Source: Enterococcus sp. BWR-S5 (GTDB lineage Bacteria; Bacillota; Bacilli; Lactobacillales; Enterococcaceae). From it: a stretch of 64,000 bases of DNA. Below, in pieces: positions 1-8,471 of the stretch; positions within the stretch are counted from its first letter, which is position 1; every line of letters begins with the position of its first letter. The position numbers and the translations under genes were made by a program. The notes below the pieces were generated by a model. That model saw only the letters and a list, made by a program, of their open reading frames with translations, had not been told where the DNA came from and searched no databases. The stretch is taken from NCBI RefSeq assembly GCF_016745255.1, contig NZ_JADOEQ010000013.1, positions 62,001 through 126,000 of the forward strand, in the 5' to 3' direction.

Positions 1-850
1 CGACTTCTCCTTGTTCATTAAAGAAGTAACCAAATGACTCTGCTACAGCATTTTTTTGCTTAAGCATAATCATCTCTTCATCAGACATTTTCCTTCGTGC
101 AGCCATATGCAACGCTCGCCCAATACTATGAACTACCGCATTGGAATGGCTAATCAGCTCGAGAACTTCCTGTATGGAAGGTTCTTGCAGCAAAGAATCA
201 TACGTTTCTTTGCTCAGCTGTTCCGGAATATATAGTGCGCGATGCTGTCCGCCGGTATTGTGTGCCATGACAGCACTTACCGAATTTGCTTGAACAGTAA
301 GAGCTTCACCAATCCCGCCTCTTGCCGGAACGAAAAGGTTATGTCGTTTTTCTGATTCAAGGATGCCCATATGTTCTGCTGCCTGAGCCATTGTGGTACC
401 GCCCATTACAGCAATAATGTTATCATCATCCGGTAGAAGCATATCTAACGAGTGTGTCAGTACTTCTCCGAATTCATCCAGAATTTTTCGTTGATTGTCA
501 CTGTTGCCTGAAACGACAATACATCGTTGGATACCGAACAACTGGGCAATTTCAATTTCAATCTTCTGAATACCGAAAAGCAGATTCATCATCTTTTCAA
601 GTCCTTGATAGACTTCCAAACCTTTATCAGTTAATGTCATACCACTTTTTGATGTTTTAATCAGCTGAAGTTGTTTGAGCATGTCCGTTTCGGTTCGCAA
701 CACTCTTTCCGTCAGTCCCATACTTTCTGAGAGACTTCTTCTGCCGATTGGCTGCATCCAATAGATATTTCGTAAAATATGATATCTTTCCTGCATCACA
801 TCAAGCATATCCGGAGCAACTGCTTCGATCATTTTCAATTCTTCAAGCAT
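1..850 (-). CDS. cggR: Central glycolytic genes regulator CggR (3' part off window)
   Basis: SorC/DeoR-type sugar-phosphate-responsive repressor that in Firmicutes controls the gapA-pgk-tpi-pgm-eno operon, normally encoded directly downstream of cggR (here beyond the left edge). The ATG at 850 has a GGAGGAG Shine-Dalgarno. About 283 codons are visible. The N-terminus (residues 1-70) carries a winged-helix-like region ending near QLQLIKTSKSG. The rest is the SorC effector-binding domain, with motifs VVSGNSD, AVMGGTTMA, FVPARGG and VMAHNTGG. The reading frame is still open at base 1. A canonical promoter and a CggR-style operator lie upstream, which supports autoregulation. The assignment rests on family resemblance and on this operator. 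Confidence 0.9.
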   Translation of the reverse strand, partial: MLEELKMIEAVAPDMLDVMQERYHILRNIYWMQPIGRRSLSESMGLTERVLRTETDMLKQLQLIKTSKSGMTLTDKGLEVYQGLEKMMNLLFGIQKIEIEIAQLFGIQRCIVVSGNSDNQRKILDEFGEVLTHSLDMLLPDDDNIIAVMGGTTMAQAAEHMGILESEKRHNLFVPARGGIGEALTVQANSVSAVMAHNTGGQHRALYIPEQLSKETYDSLLQEPSIQEVLELISHSNAVVHSIGRALHMAARRKMSDEEMIMLKQKNAVAESFGYFFNEQGEV

Positions 851-867
851 GATTGACTCCTCCGTTG

Positions 868-903
868 GTCATAAAACGTCCAAGTATGACTAAAAACGAC
901 CTA
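868..903 (-). promoter_or_regulatory. CggR-type tandem operator
   Basis: Read on the minus strand this is TAGGTC-N6-AGTC-N4-TTGGAC-N6-TGAC, two direct repeats with a 20-base period. The spacing is the same as the B. subtilis CggR operator (CGGGAC-N6-TGTC-N4, repeated). It lies between the promoter and the cggR ribosome binding site, as in B. subtilis. Confidence 0.75.
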
Positions 904-977
904 TGAATGGTAAAAAAATAATGAAGCCTTTCTTTTTGTGGTTTTCAGTTAAAAAGACTATTTAACCTCACAAAGAT

Positions 978-1006
978 AGTTTAGCAGTTTTCATAGTTCT
1001 TTTCAA
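978..1006 (-). promoter_or_regulatory. cggR promoter
   Basis: On the minus strand there is TTGAAA (1001-1006), a 17-base spacer and TAAACT (978-983). Transcription would start near 971 and run through the tandem operator at 868-903. Confidence 0.7.
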
Positions 1007-1132
1007 GGAAAAGAACTCATTTTTTATGATTGAATATGATAAAAAGATCGCTTTTGGCTCCTCGGACATTTGAACACGATTCTATCTAATGACTTTTCTG
1101 TGTTTATCTGAAAATTATCTGCTTTTTTACAG

Positions 1133-1157
1133 AAAAAAAGAGCACCAAAGGCTCTTT
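1133..1157 (-). terminator. Terminator of the YitT-family gene
   Basis: On the minus strand AAAGAGC, a 7-base loop and GCTCTTT are followed by a T run, 17 bases past the stop codon of the upstream gene. Confidence 0.8.
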
Positions 1158-1173
1158 CTCTTCTTTTCAATTG

Positions 1174-2049
1174 TTATAACTCTTCTTCATAGAACCGTCC
1201 GAGTATTTTTACATTATCAGAAATACTGACAAATGCAGATGGATCGGCTTTCTTCATCGCTGCCTCCAAGGAGGGCAGCTCAAAACGTGTAACGATTGTA
1301 ATCAATACTGTCTGCTTATCATGGTTATAAGCACCTTCTGCTTCATGGATGATTGTGATTCCACGTCGCATTTTCTTTTGAATGGCATCGATGACTGTTT
1401 CAGGATTCTTCGTGATAATCATTACCTGCATTTTCTTTTGCTTCGTATATACAGCATCTGTTACCTTACCACTGACAAAAATTGATAATGCACTATAAAA
1501 CATATATTGCCAACCAAACAAATACCCTGCAACAAATATGATTAAGGCATTAAAATAGATAGAAATTGAACCAACAGATCGTCCTGTCTTCTTACGAATA
1601 GTGATACTGAAGATATCCAAGCCGCCTGAAGAAAGTCCGTTTTTCAAAGCAAAGCCGATTCCGGCACCCATCACTCCACCCCCGAAAATAGCACAAATAA
1701 TCGGATCATCGGACAGGGTCGTTTCAGGAACTATTTGCATGAATACGGAGGTCAATACAACCGTGATAAAGGTAAAAATTGTAAATTTCTTGCCAATTTT
1801 ACGCCAAGCCAGAAAGAACAAAGGGATATTCAGTGCAAACAAGGTGATGGACACTGGAACATTAAAGCCTAATGCTCTTGTGGATAGCGTCGTTAAAATC
1901 TGCGCTAAACCAGTGATACCGCTGGAGTAGATATTCCCCGGCTGATAAAAGAAGTTCATCGCAATCGATGCTAAAATTGCATAAACAATAGATACAGATA
2001 GTTTGGTTGTATAGTCATTAACAGGGATGCCTTCAATCGCTTTTTTCAT
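1174..2049 (-). CDS. YitT family membrane protein
   Basis: 291-residue polytopic membrane protein. Residues about 20-200 form several hydrophobic helices with the conserved GLSSGGLDIFSI and GGGVMGAGIG stretches typical of the YitT (DUF161) domain. The C-terminal 80 residues form a soluble DUF2179-like domain (VMIITKNPETVIDAI..., ILGRFYEEEL). The family is widespread in Firmicutes and its transport substrate is not settled. The ATG at 2049 is preceded by AGAAAGG. It is monocistronic, with its own terminator. A TATAAT box lies at 2081-2086 but no convincing -35 is seen. Confidence 0.85.
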   Translation of the reverse strand: MKKAIEGIPVNDYTTKLSVSIVYAILASIAMNFFYQPGNIYSSGITGLAQILTTLSTRALGFNVPVSITLFALNIPLFFLAWRKIGKKFTIFTFITVVLTSVFMQIVPETTLSDDPIICAIFGGGVMGAGIGFALKNGLSSGGLDIFSITIRKKTGRSVGSISIYFNALIIFVAGYLFGWQYMFYSALSIFVSGKVTDAVYTKQKKMQVMIITKNPETVIDAIQKKMRRGITIIHEAEGAYNHDKQTVLITIVTRFELPSLEAAMKKADPSAFVSISDNVKILGRFYEEEL

Positions 2050-2212
2050 ATGAAATAGAACCTTTCTCTATGTGCTTTTCATTATATGATACTGTATACT
2101 ACACTACTTTATTTACTTTTTCCATAGTTCAGATCAAAGTCTTACCATTTGTTTACCTGAAAAACAAGGTTCAAAGAACAGGTCTGTTACTGCTCAATCT
2201 TCTCTGCTCTAT

Positions 2213-2261
2213 TTCAGAAAAAAAATGAGTTTGGGACTTTATTAATTTCTGTCCCAAACTC
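2213..2261 (-). terminator. Terminator downstream of hisS-aspS
   Basis: A perfect 11-base inverted repeat, GAGTTTGGGAC (2227-2237) and GTCCCAAACTC (2251-2261). On the minus strand it is followed by ATTTTTTTTC, so it is intrinsic-terminator-like for the aspS transcript. Confidence 0.75.
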
Positions 2262-2288
2262 TCTTCGTATTTAAAAACGAATAAACGG

Positions 2289-2449
2289 CGAGACAAAAGC
2301 AACTCCTTCGGAATTAAGCCGAACTATCCAGAAAATATGAGGGAACTCCAGTTAGGTATCAATCAACATCTATTCATTTCATGAATAGTGTTTTTTGACA
2401 ATTTTCGAATATTCCTTCTTAATTCTCAGAGCTTAGCACTTTTGTCTCG
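2289..2449 (-). repeat. Structured palindromic element 3' of aspS
   Basis: A 161-base element bounded by CGAGACAAAAG (2289-2299) and its complement CTTTTGTCTCG (2439-2449). Inside are a TTCGG/CCGAA hairpin (2307-2323), a CTATTCAT/ATGAATAG hairpin (2370-2388) and an alternative long-range pairing GAATTAAG (2311-2318) with CTTAATTC (2418-2425). It starts 14 bases after the aspS stop and is followed by the terminator. It could be a dispersed intergenic repeat or a structured 3' UTR. No ORF of note is present. Confidence 0.55.
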
Positions 2450-2463
2450 ACCTCATTTTACTT

Positions 2464-4233
2464 CTATTCTTCTATTGCTATTACATCAAGGTTCAACTCA
2501 AACAACTGTAATGGTGATACTGTGCTTGGTGCGTTATTCATCGGGTCTGCAGCTTTTCCGTTTTTAGGGAAAGCGATGACTTCACGAATATTCTCTTCAC
2601 CGGCAAGCAGCATAACCAAGCGATCCAAGCCTAGCGCAATTCCTCCATGTGGTGGGAATCCGTAAGACAATGCATCCAACAAGTAGCCAAACTGCTCTTG
2701 AACAAGCTCTGCATCCAGCCCTAAGGTTTCAAACATTTTCTCCTGCAGCTCACGTTGGTAAATACGTAGCGAACCGCCACCTAGCTCATAGCCGTTCAAT
2801 ACAACATCATAGGCTTGAGCGTAAACTTTCTCCGGTGCCGTGGCTAACAGTTCAATGTGCTCTTCTCTTGGTAAAGTGAACGGATGATGGGCAGAAACAT
2901 AACGGTCTGCTTCTTCATCGTATTCAAATAATGGCCAGTCTACTACCCATAGGAAGTTGAATTTCGATTCATCAATCAATCCCAACTCTTTCCCCATACG
3001 AGAACGGATCGCTCCTAATGAAGCAGCAACCACTCCGGCAGTATCCGCTCCAAACATCAACAAGTCACCAACCTCAGCATTGGTTGCCTTAATCAAATCA
3101 TCGGTTACATCAGTCAAGAATTTGGCAATTGGTCCTTTCAGACCATCTTCTTCAACCTTCAGCCAAGCAAGGCCTTTCGCTCCAAACTGGCTGACATACT
3201 GACCAAGATTGTCCATGTCTTTACGTGAATATTTATCAGCTGCTCCTTTGGCGTTCAAGGCTTTAACCTGTCCGCCACTTTGCAATGCCATTTGGAACAC
3301 CTTGAAATCTACATCTTTTACTACTGGTGCAATATCAATTAATTCCATATCGAAACGTGTGTCAGGCTTGTCGCTTCCGTAACGAGCCATCGCTTCATCA
3401 TAACTGATGCGTGGGAATGGCAGCGGCAAATCGATTCCTTTTGCCTCTTTCATCACTTTAGCCAGCATTTCCTCGGTCATTGTCTGAATTTCTTCAGCTG
3501 TCAGGAACGTTGTTTCAATATCTACTTGTGTAAATTCAGGCTGACGGTCTCCACGTAAATCTTCATCACGGAAACAGCGAACAATCTGATAGTAACGATC
3601 AAAGCCGGCACCCATTAATAATTGTTTAAAAATTTGTGGTGACTGAGGCAATGCATAGAAATGCCCTGCATGGACACGTGATGGTACCAAATAGTCTCTC
3701 GCACCTTCCGGAGATGATTTCCCAAGATAAGGTGTTTCAACATCCATAAATGCTTGATCGTCAAGATAATGACGAATCGATTTCGTCACCTGATGACGCA
3801 GCTTGAAGTTTTCTGTCATCGCCGGACGACGCAAGTCCAAATAGCGATACTTCATACGAATATCATCACTCACATTGTTATCATCTTCAATGATAAACGG
3901 CGGTGTTTTTGCTTTATTCAAAATCGTAATATCTGAAGCCATTACTTCAAATTCACCGGTTGGCATTTTAGGATTAATTGCTTCCGCATCACGATAAACA
4001 ACTTCACCAAAAATCTCGATGACATACTCGCTACGACATTTATCTGCAATTTCCCATGCTTCTTTTGAACGTTCAGGATTAAATACAACCTGAACAATTC
4101 CTTCTCTATCTCTTAGGTCGATAAAGATTACCCCTCCAAGGTCACGGCGCTTTTGCACCCATCCCTTAAGGACAACCTCCTTGCCTACAACTTCTTTTGT
4201 TACTTTGCCACAATATAGTGTACGTTCTGCCAT
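2464..4233 (-). CDS. aspS: Aspartate--tRNA ligase
   Basis: Class II aminoacyl-tRNA synthetase that charges tRNA-Asp; 589 residues, normal for the bacterial type. In order: an N-terminal OB-fold anticodon-binding domain (residues 1-110, [19 protein letters not shown]), catalytic motif 1 around [16 protein letters not shown], motif 2 [16 protein letters not shown], the bacterial GAD insertion (about 290-420), and motif 3 [14 protein letters not shown] near the C-terminus. The ATG at 4233 has AAAGGGAG upstream. It is second in the hisS-aspS pair, 229 bases after hisS, and that gap holds a T-box-like relic. Confidence 0.97.
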   Translation of the reverse strand: MAERTLYCGKVTKEVVGKEVVLKGWVQKRRDLGGVIFIDLRDREGIVQVVFNPERSKEAWEIADKCRSEYVIEIFGEVVYRDAEAINPKMPTGEFEVMASDITILNKAKTPPFIIEDDNNVSDDIRMKYRYLDLRRPAMTENFKLRHQVTKSIRHYLDDQAFMDVETPYLGKSSPEGARDYLVPSRVHAGHFYALPQSPQIFKQLLMGAGFDRYYQIVRCFRDEDLRGDRQPEFTQVDIETTFLTAEEIQTMTEEMLAKVMKEAKGIDLPLPFPRISYDEAMARYGSDKPDTRFDMELIDIAPVVKDVDFKVFQMALQSGGQVKALNAKGAADKYSRKDMDNLGQYVSQFGAKGLAWLKVEEDGLKGPIAKFLTDVTDDLIKATNAEVGDLLMFGADTAGVVAASLGAIRSRMGKELGLIDESKFNFLWVVDWPLFEYDEEADRYVSAHHPFTLPREEHIELLATAPEKVYAQAYDVVLNGYELGGGSLRIYQRELQEKMFETLGLDAELVQEQFGYLLDALSYGFPPHGGIALGLDRLVMLLAGEENIREVIAFPKNGKAADPMNNAPSTVSPLQLFELNLDVIAIEE

Positions 4234-4260
4234 AATCTAAACTCCCTTTCTTTTGCTGAT

Positions 4261-4430
4261 GAAACCAATCAAGTGTTTGCTTGGTTTCTTTCTTTTGGAG
4301 TGCCACCTCTTCCGACTAAATCGCGAAAACAGTGGAACCTCTCATTATCAATACCATTCATTTTTTTGTTGCTGCTTTTTGTCTCTTTTCTCATGTCAGA
4401 AACAAATCCCATTTTTACTGTTCATTAGCT
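4261..4430 (-). other. Possible degenerate T-box leader before aspS
   Basis: The hisS-aspS gap contains, on the minus strand, an AGAGGTGGCACTCC segment resembling the T-box antiterminator bulge, followed by a GAAACCAA/TTGGTTTC hairpin (4261-4288). The bulge would read UGGC, which suits a tRNA with discriminator G73, as in tRNA-Asp. There is no T run after the hairpin and the canonical ACCGCG half is lost. It may be a decayed or highly diverged Asp T-box. Confidence 0.3.
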
Positions 4431-4462
4431 TTTCATACAATCGTTCGATTCAATAGTTGTTA

Positions 4463-5761
4463 TTAGTCAAACATGATTGTTGTCATTTCATCATAAACCT
4501 CGCTGAAGCGTTCATAGATGTCATCCAGCTTAAACGGCTTTTCTTCACGGCTGGTCATATTCTTTACGTTAACAATACCTTCAACCAGCTCACTTTCACC
4601 GATAGTCAGTACTAGCTTGGCATTCAACTTGGCTGCTGTTTTAAACTGTGCCTTAGGCTTACGTGCCATAAAATCACGATCCGCAGAAAAACCAAAATTT
4701 CTGATTGCCTGAACTAACTTTAATGAAGCGAGATTCGTATCAGGACCGATACCCACAACATAAGCATCAACCTCGTTGATTTCAGGAATGATGACTTCCT
4801 CTGCTTCCATCGTTAGAAGAATACGTTCAATTCCCATAGCAAAACCAAAGCCCGGTGTTTCCGGTCCGCCCAGCTCTTCCACCAGACCATCGTAACGACC
4901 ACCCGCACAAATCGTTGACTGTGCGCCCATGGCTTTCGCCTCACTCATGATTTCGAAAATCGTATGAGTATAGTAATCCAACCCTCGCACCATATTTTGG
5001 TCGATAACGTAGGGAATTTCTAATTCTTCAAGCATTTGCAGTACCGTATCAAAATGCTGTTTTGATACTTCATTTAGATAATCTAAAATGGACGGTGCAT
5101 CCGCAACAATTGCCTTATCACGTCTATCCTTACTATCCAATACACGTAGTGGATTTTCGTGAAGACGGCGTTTCGAATCTTCACTTAGTTCTTCTGCTCT
5201 AGGTTCAAGATAGTCAATCAAGGCCTGGCGATAAGCAGCTCGACTCTCTTTATCTCCTAAAGAGTTAACAACCAGCTTGATTTCACTAATCCCCAACTGT
5301 TTGAAGAAATCCATCGCCATTGCCATGCTTTCCACATCAACTGCGGGATTGTCACTCCCAAATGCTTCAACACCAATTTGATGGAACTGGCGTTGCCGTC
5401 CAGCCTGAGGATTTTCATAGCGGAACATCGGTCCCATGTAGAAGGTTTTATAAGGCTTGGCATATTCCGGGCCAAACAGTTTGTTTTCTACAAAAGCTCG
5501 AACAACAGGTGCTGTTCCTTCCGGACGCAGTGTCACATGACGATTTGATTTATCATAAAAATCATACATTTCTTTGGAAACAATATCTGTGGTATCACCC
5601 ACACTTCGAGCAATTACTTCATAGTGTTCGAAAATCGGTGTACGGATTTCTTGATATTGATAGTCTCTGAAAAGCAGACGTGCTGTTTCTTCAACAAACT
5701 GCCATTTCTCAGTTGTTCCTGGCAGTAAATCATAGGTGCCTTTGGGCTTTTGGTAATTCAT
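4463..5761 (-). CDS. hisS: Histidine--tRNA ligase
   Basis: Class II synthetase that charges tRNA-His, 432 residues. The start chosen is the ATG at 5761 ([13 protein letters not shown]), because GGAGG sits 8 bases upstream; a longer in-frame extension to 5875 overlaps the T-box terminator and is not credible. Visible motifs are motif 2 ([24 protein letters not shown]), the histidine motif [12 protein letters not shown] and the [16 protein letters not shown] block. The anticodon-binding domain occupies about residues 330-425. Expression should be governed by the T-box upstream. Confidence 0.97.
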   Translation of the reverse strand: MNYQKPKGTYDLLPGTTEKWQFVEETARLLFRDYQYQEIRTPIFEHYEVIARSVGDTTDIVSKEMYDFYDKSNRHVTLRPEGTAPVVRAFVENKLFGPEYAKPYKTFYMGPMFRYENPQAGRQRQFHQIGVEAFGSDNPAVDVESMAMAMDFFKQLGISEIKLVVNSLGDKESRAAYRQALIDYLEPRAEELSEDSKRRLHENPLRVLDSKDRRDKAIVADAPSILDYLNEVSKQHFDTVLQMLEELEIPYVIDQNMVRGLDYYTHTIFEIMSEAKAMGAQSTICAGGRYDGLVEELGGPETPGFGFAMGIERILLTMEAEEVIIPEINEVDAYVVGIGPDTNLASLKLVQAIRNFGFSADRDFMARKPKAQFKTAAKLNAKLVLTIGESELVEGIVNVKNMTSREEKPFKLDDIYERFSEVYDEMTTIMFD

Positions 5762-5879
5762 CTGATTTTCCTCCATTTCATTCTCGTTGATTTTCCTAAA
5801 TTGATGATAAAGCAATACCTCTATTGATTCGCAAATAATTCGATGCATCGGTCTCGTTCTTCTTCTGATAAACAAAAAA

Positions 5880-6112
5880 AATTCGCCCCTGTATCAATAC
5901 AAGGGCGAATGAATTATTCATACGCGGTACCACCTAATTTGAAAGATTGCTCTTTCATCTCAACGATTAACGCTCGTAACGGAATGGCTTTTCTTCCATT
6001 CATCTCTGGAATGTCTTTCAATTTCTTTTGTGGAGCTGCTTTCAGCCTAGGCATCTCTCTCTTTTTAACACAAACAGGAAATTTACTCGTTCCTTCATTG
6101 ATTTTCAATATT
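5880..6112 (-). promoter_or_regulatory. T-box leader of hisS-aspS
   Basis: Read on the minus strand the antiterminator bulge AGGTGGTACCGCG (5923-5935) precedes a strong terminator, ATTCGCCC.../...GGGCGAAT (5881-5910) followed by eight T. In Stem I an AGUA S-turn faces GAA, placing the specifier triplet at 6013-6015, which reads GAC (Asp), followed by A and a GGAA/TTCC helix. The specifier call is tentative. The long minus-strand ORF inside this leader is a shadow. Confidence 0.9.
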
Positions 6113-6118
6113 ACATAT

Positions 6119-6147
6119 AAACTACTAGAGATTTTCATGAAAGTCAA
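6119..6147 (-). promoter_or_regulatory. Promoter of the hisS T-box transcript
   Basis: On the minus strand there is TTGACT (6142-6147), 17 bases and TAGTTT (6119-6124). The -35 is good and the -10 weak. It fits the expected start of the T-box leader. Confidence 0.5.
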
Positions 6148-6258
6148 GTAGAATTTCAGCAATTCCCGAACATTTTTTCTCCCTCAGAAAGACATTTCCT
6201 GCTTTAAAACTATCTAACCATTTCTTTCAGAACCTTGATTCTGGCGAGCCTATCCCCC

Positions 6259-7191
6259 TCAACATCTCATTGCAAGAATATTCGTTGTAAGACCTGCAGC
6301 AGTTCCAATAAACAAAACGGTGTCTCCATCCTTTATCGCTTGTTCAGACAAGGCGTTACACAAGGTGAAAGGAATCGATGCGGAAACCATGTTTCCATAC
6401 TCCTTCACCGTATCAAAATACTGCTCTTTAGAGAACCCAATTTTCTTCATTAACAACGGCATGGCACGGCTCGCTTGATGAGGAACAACTTTGTCAATCA
6501 AATCAGCAGATAATCCGCTCTGTTCATAGAAAGCCGCCATCATTTTAGGCAGCTTTTTGATTACAAGTGATAATATCGCTTTGCCCTGCATATCAAACAT
6601 GTATTCTTCCTTTGTTTCTTCACTATAGTTACTTGGGGGAAACGCGGTTAGTCCACCACGAATTTCAGTCTGATGGGCGCCTTCTGACCAAGTCCGCTGC
6701 ATAGCACTGATAACTCCTTTTTCAGGATTCGTGCTGCGTTCCAAGACAATCGCTGCAGCGCCATCGCTAAACAGTTCGAAGCTTTCTTTTTGATTTGGGT
6801 TTAACCCCAACGAGCCAACCTCACTAGATACAATCAACACACGCGTATATCGCCCCGCTTCAATTAACGTAGAAAAAGTATCCAGAGCCGTAACAAAGCT
6901 CGTACAGGTGGTATTAATATCTATAGCAGGTATATCTGTTCCTTGTGCAATCTGCTCATGAATTAGTGCTGCGGTACAAGGAATCGGTTGAACAGCTACG
7001 GCACTCGCTGAAACAAGACAATCAATCTCTGTTATATCCAAATTCCCCTGACGCAAGGCTTGTTCACAGGCTTCCACGGCTAAGCTGATTTGTGTCTCTC
7101 CGGCGACCACTCGGTATCTTGTTTGATCGCCAAATGTTACTGTATTTTTTGGTAAAGCTGTACCATAACCAGTTATTTCTACACCATTCAT
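6259..7191 (-). CDS. 3-oxoacyl-ACP synthase III (FabH/PqsD-like), last gene of the eight-gene operon
   Basis: Thiolase-fold condensing enzyme, 310 residues. The Cys-His-Asn triad of KAS III enzymes is complete: Cys96 in INTTCTSF, His238 in VPHQASRAM and Asn267 in EYGNMVSAS. The C-terminal GDTVLFIGTAAG loop is also typical. The ATG at 7191 has TAGGAG upstream, and that site overlaps the stop codon of the ligase gene before it. It sits in a glycosylation/reduction cluster with no acyl carrier protein or fab genes, so it is probably a secondary-pathway condensing enzyme and not the housekeeping FabH. The substrates cannot be read from sequence. Confidence 0.85.
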   Translation of the reverse strand: MNGVEITGYGTALPKNTVTFGDQTRYRVVAGETQISLAVEACEQALRQGNLDITEIDCLVSASAVAVQPIPCTAALIHEQIAQGTDIPAIDINTTCTSFVTALDTFSTLIEAGRYTRVLIVSSEVGSLGLNPNQKESFELFSDGAAAIVLERSTNPEKGVISAMQRTWSEGAHQTEIRGGLTAFPPSNYSEETKEEYMFDMQGKAILSLVIKKLPKMMAAFYEQSGLSADLIDKVVPHQASRAMPLLMKKIGFSKEQYFDTVKEYGNMVSASIPFTLCNALSEQAIKDGDTVLFIGTAAGLTTNILAMRC

Positions 7192-7202
7192 TTTTCTCGC
7201 TC

Positions 7203-8471
7203 CTACTCAACGATTCGTTGAATTCTTTTCATTTTTTTCTCTTGTTCCTGTTCATAAGGCTGAAAGCGAATCAGCGGCTGTTCAAATTCCTGATCCGCTG
7301 CCAGCTTGGCAAATTCTTGAATTATTTTTTGCTGCGTCGTTTCCGACACGCCTTCTACTTTAATTATTAACTGATTGCTTGCAGTTTGAATCACTTGATA
7401 GTCTCTAACCTCTGAGACAAACAGCAGACAGCGACGGATAAAATCCGGATAGACTGCTACCTCTTTTTGCTTAAGTCCATTGAAGATAAAGATATCATCT
7501 TCTCGTCCTTCAATCTTTTCAATTGCTTCAAAAACAGAGCCGCAGGCACAGGGCTGATCCGCTGCTATCAAGATATCATTCAGACGATAGCGAAGCATCG
7601 GCTGAGAGGTACGTTTAAAATCAGTAATGATAGGATAAAACCGTTTTTCATCTATATATTCCTTTTCAAATTTGACAATATCTTCATTCAAATGCAAGGT
7701 GCCATGTTCACAGGTACAGCCCAAAAATCCTTCTGTACATTGATAAATTTGATGAATGACAGACAGACTGAAACTTTCCTTCAAATACTCTTCATCGCAT
7801 GTTTCCAGAATCTCTGCAACGGAGATAATCCTTGTTGGATGAATCGCTAGATGCTTTTCCTTCATCGCCTGCGCCAGTCGAAGCAACACAGAAGGAGGTG
7901 CAATTAAAATCGTCGGCTGATAATGGTTTAATCGAGCTAAATGCTCCTCAAAGGGTTGATACATATCAAAGTAAGCAAGCTGAATTGCTTTGGATTGGAT
8001 CGTTTGGTACAGCTGATTATCTGCTCTTAAAAAGAAAGCCAGCCTATGATTCAATAGTTTTTCTTTCGGCAGCATTCTGGCCAGTATTGTTCCAGCCCAA
8101 ATGGCTTGCTCTGTTTCACTCGTTAGAAAAATACCCCGATTGCCGGAGGTCCCTGATGAGAGTCCCACAGAAATCCCTTGATAGTCTTCTTGAAAATCTC
8201 TTGTGCGTTCACCCTGCAAGGCAATCTCAAAAGCCTGCTCCTTCTTTACGCCAACTGTATTTAACTCGTCAAAGTGACGCATCATTTTTTCCTTGTCCAT
8301 TAACGGCAATGGCTCTTCTTTACACCGACTGTAATATGGCGAGTGCTTCTTCATATAAGACAGCTGTTTCGAAACAGCTTTCTCTTGATACGCTTCAAGC
8401 TGTTGTCGGGAGGACCATTTTTGCAGCCAACGTACCTTCACAAAGGTTGATAACAACAATCCCTTTTTCAT
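7203..8471 (-). CDS. PaaK/F390-synthetase-like adenylate-forming ligase
   Basis: 422-residue member of the phenylacetate-CoA ligase / coenzyme F390 synthetase branch of the ANL superfamily. The P-loop-like GLSSGTSGNRGIFLTS lies near residues 105-120. The substrate pocket region carries YQCTEGFLGCTCEHGTLHLNED, and the mobile C-terminal domain begins near IEGREDDIFIFNGLKQ. It would activate a carboxylate as an acyl-adenylate or acyl thioester. The ATG at 8471 overlaps the MBL stop codon by 4 bases (ATGA), and GGGAGGTG lies upstream. Its neighbour is a KAS III, an obvious consumer of the activated acid. Confidence 0.75.
   Translation of the reverse strand: MKKGLLLSTFVKVRWLQKWSSRQQLEAYQEKAVSKQLSYMKKHSPYYSRCKEEPLPLMDKEKMMRHFDELNTVGVKKEQAFEIALQGERTRDFQEDYQGISVGLSSGTSGNRGIFLTSETEQAIWAGTILARMLPKEKLLNHRLAFFLRADNQLYQTIQSKAIQLAYFDMYQPFEEHLARLNHYQPTILIAPPSVLLRLAQAMKEKHLAIHPTRIISVAEILETCDEEYLKESFSLSVIHQIYQCTEGFLGCTCEHGTLHLNEDIVKFEKEYIDEKRFYPIITDFKRTSQPMLRYRLNDILIAADQPCACGSVFEAIEKIEGREDDIFIFNGLKQKEVAVYPDFIRRCLLFVSEVRDYQVIQTASNQLIIKVEGVSETTQQKIIQEFAKLAADQEFEQPLIRFQPYEQEQEKKMKRIQRIVE

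Noticed and set aside
3754-3936. Plus-strand ORF inside aspS, and similar ones inside other long genes
   Set aside because: Antisense shadows of conserved coding sequence without an RBS or recognisable product.
5762-5875. N-terminal extension of hisS to 5875
   Set aside because: The extra 38 codons come from the leader next to the T-box terminator; the ATG at 5761 has GGAGG and matches the family N-terminus.
5914-6162. 82-codon minus-strand ORF upstream of hisS
   Set aside because: It lies wholly within the T-box leader and promoter, ends in the antiterminator region and has no RBS.
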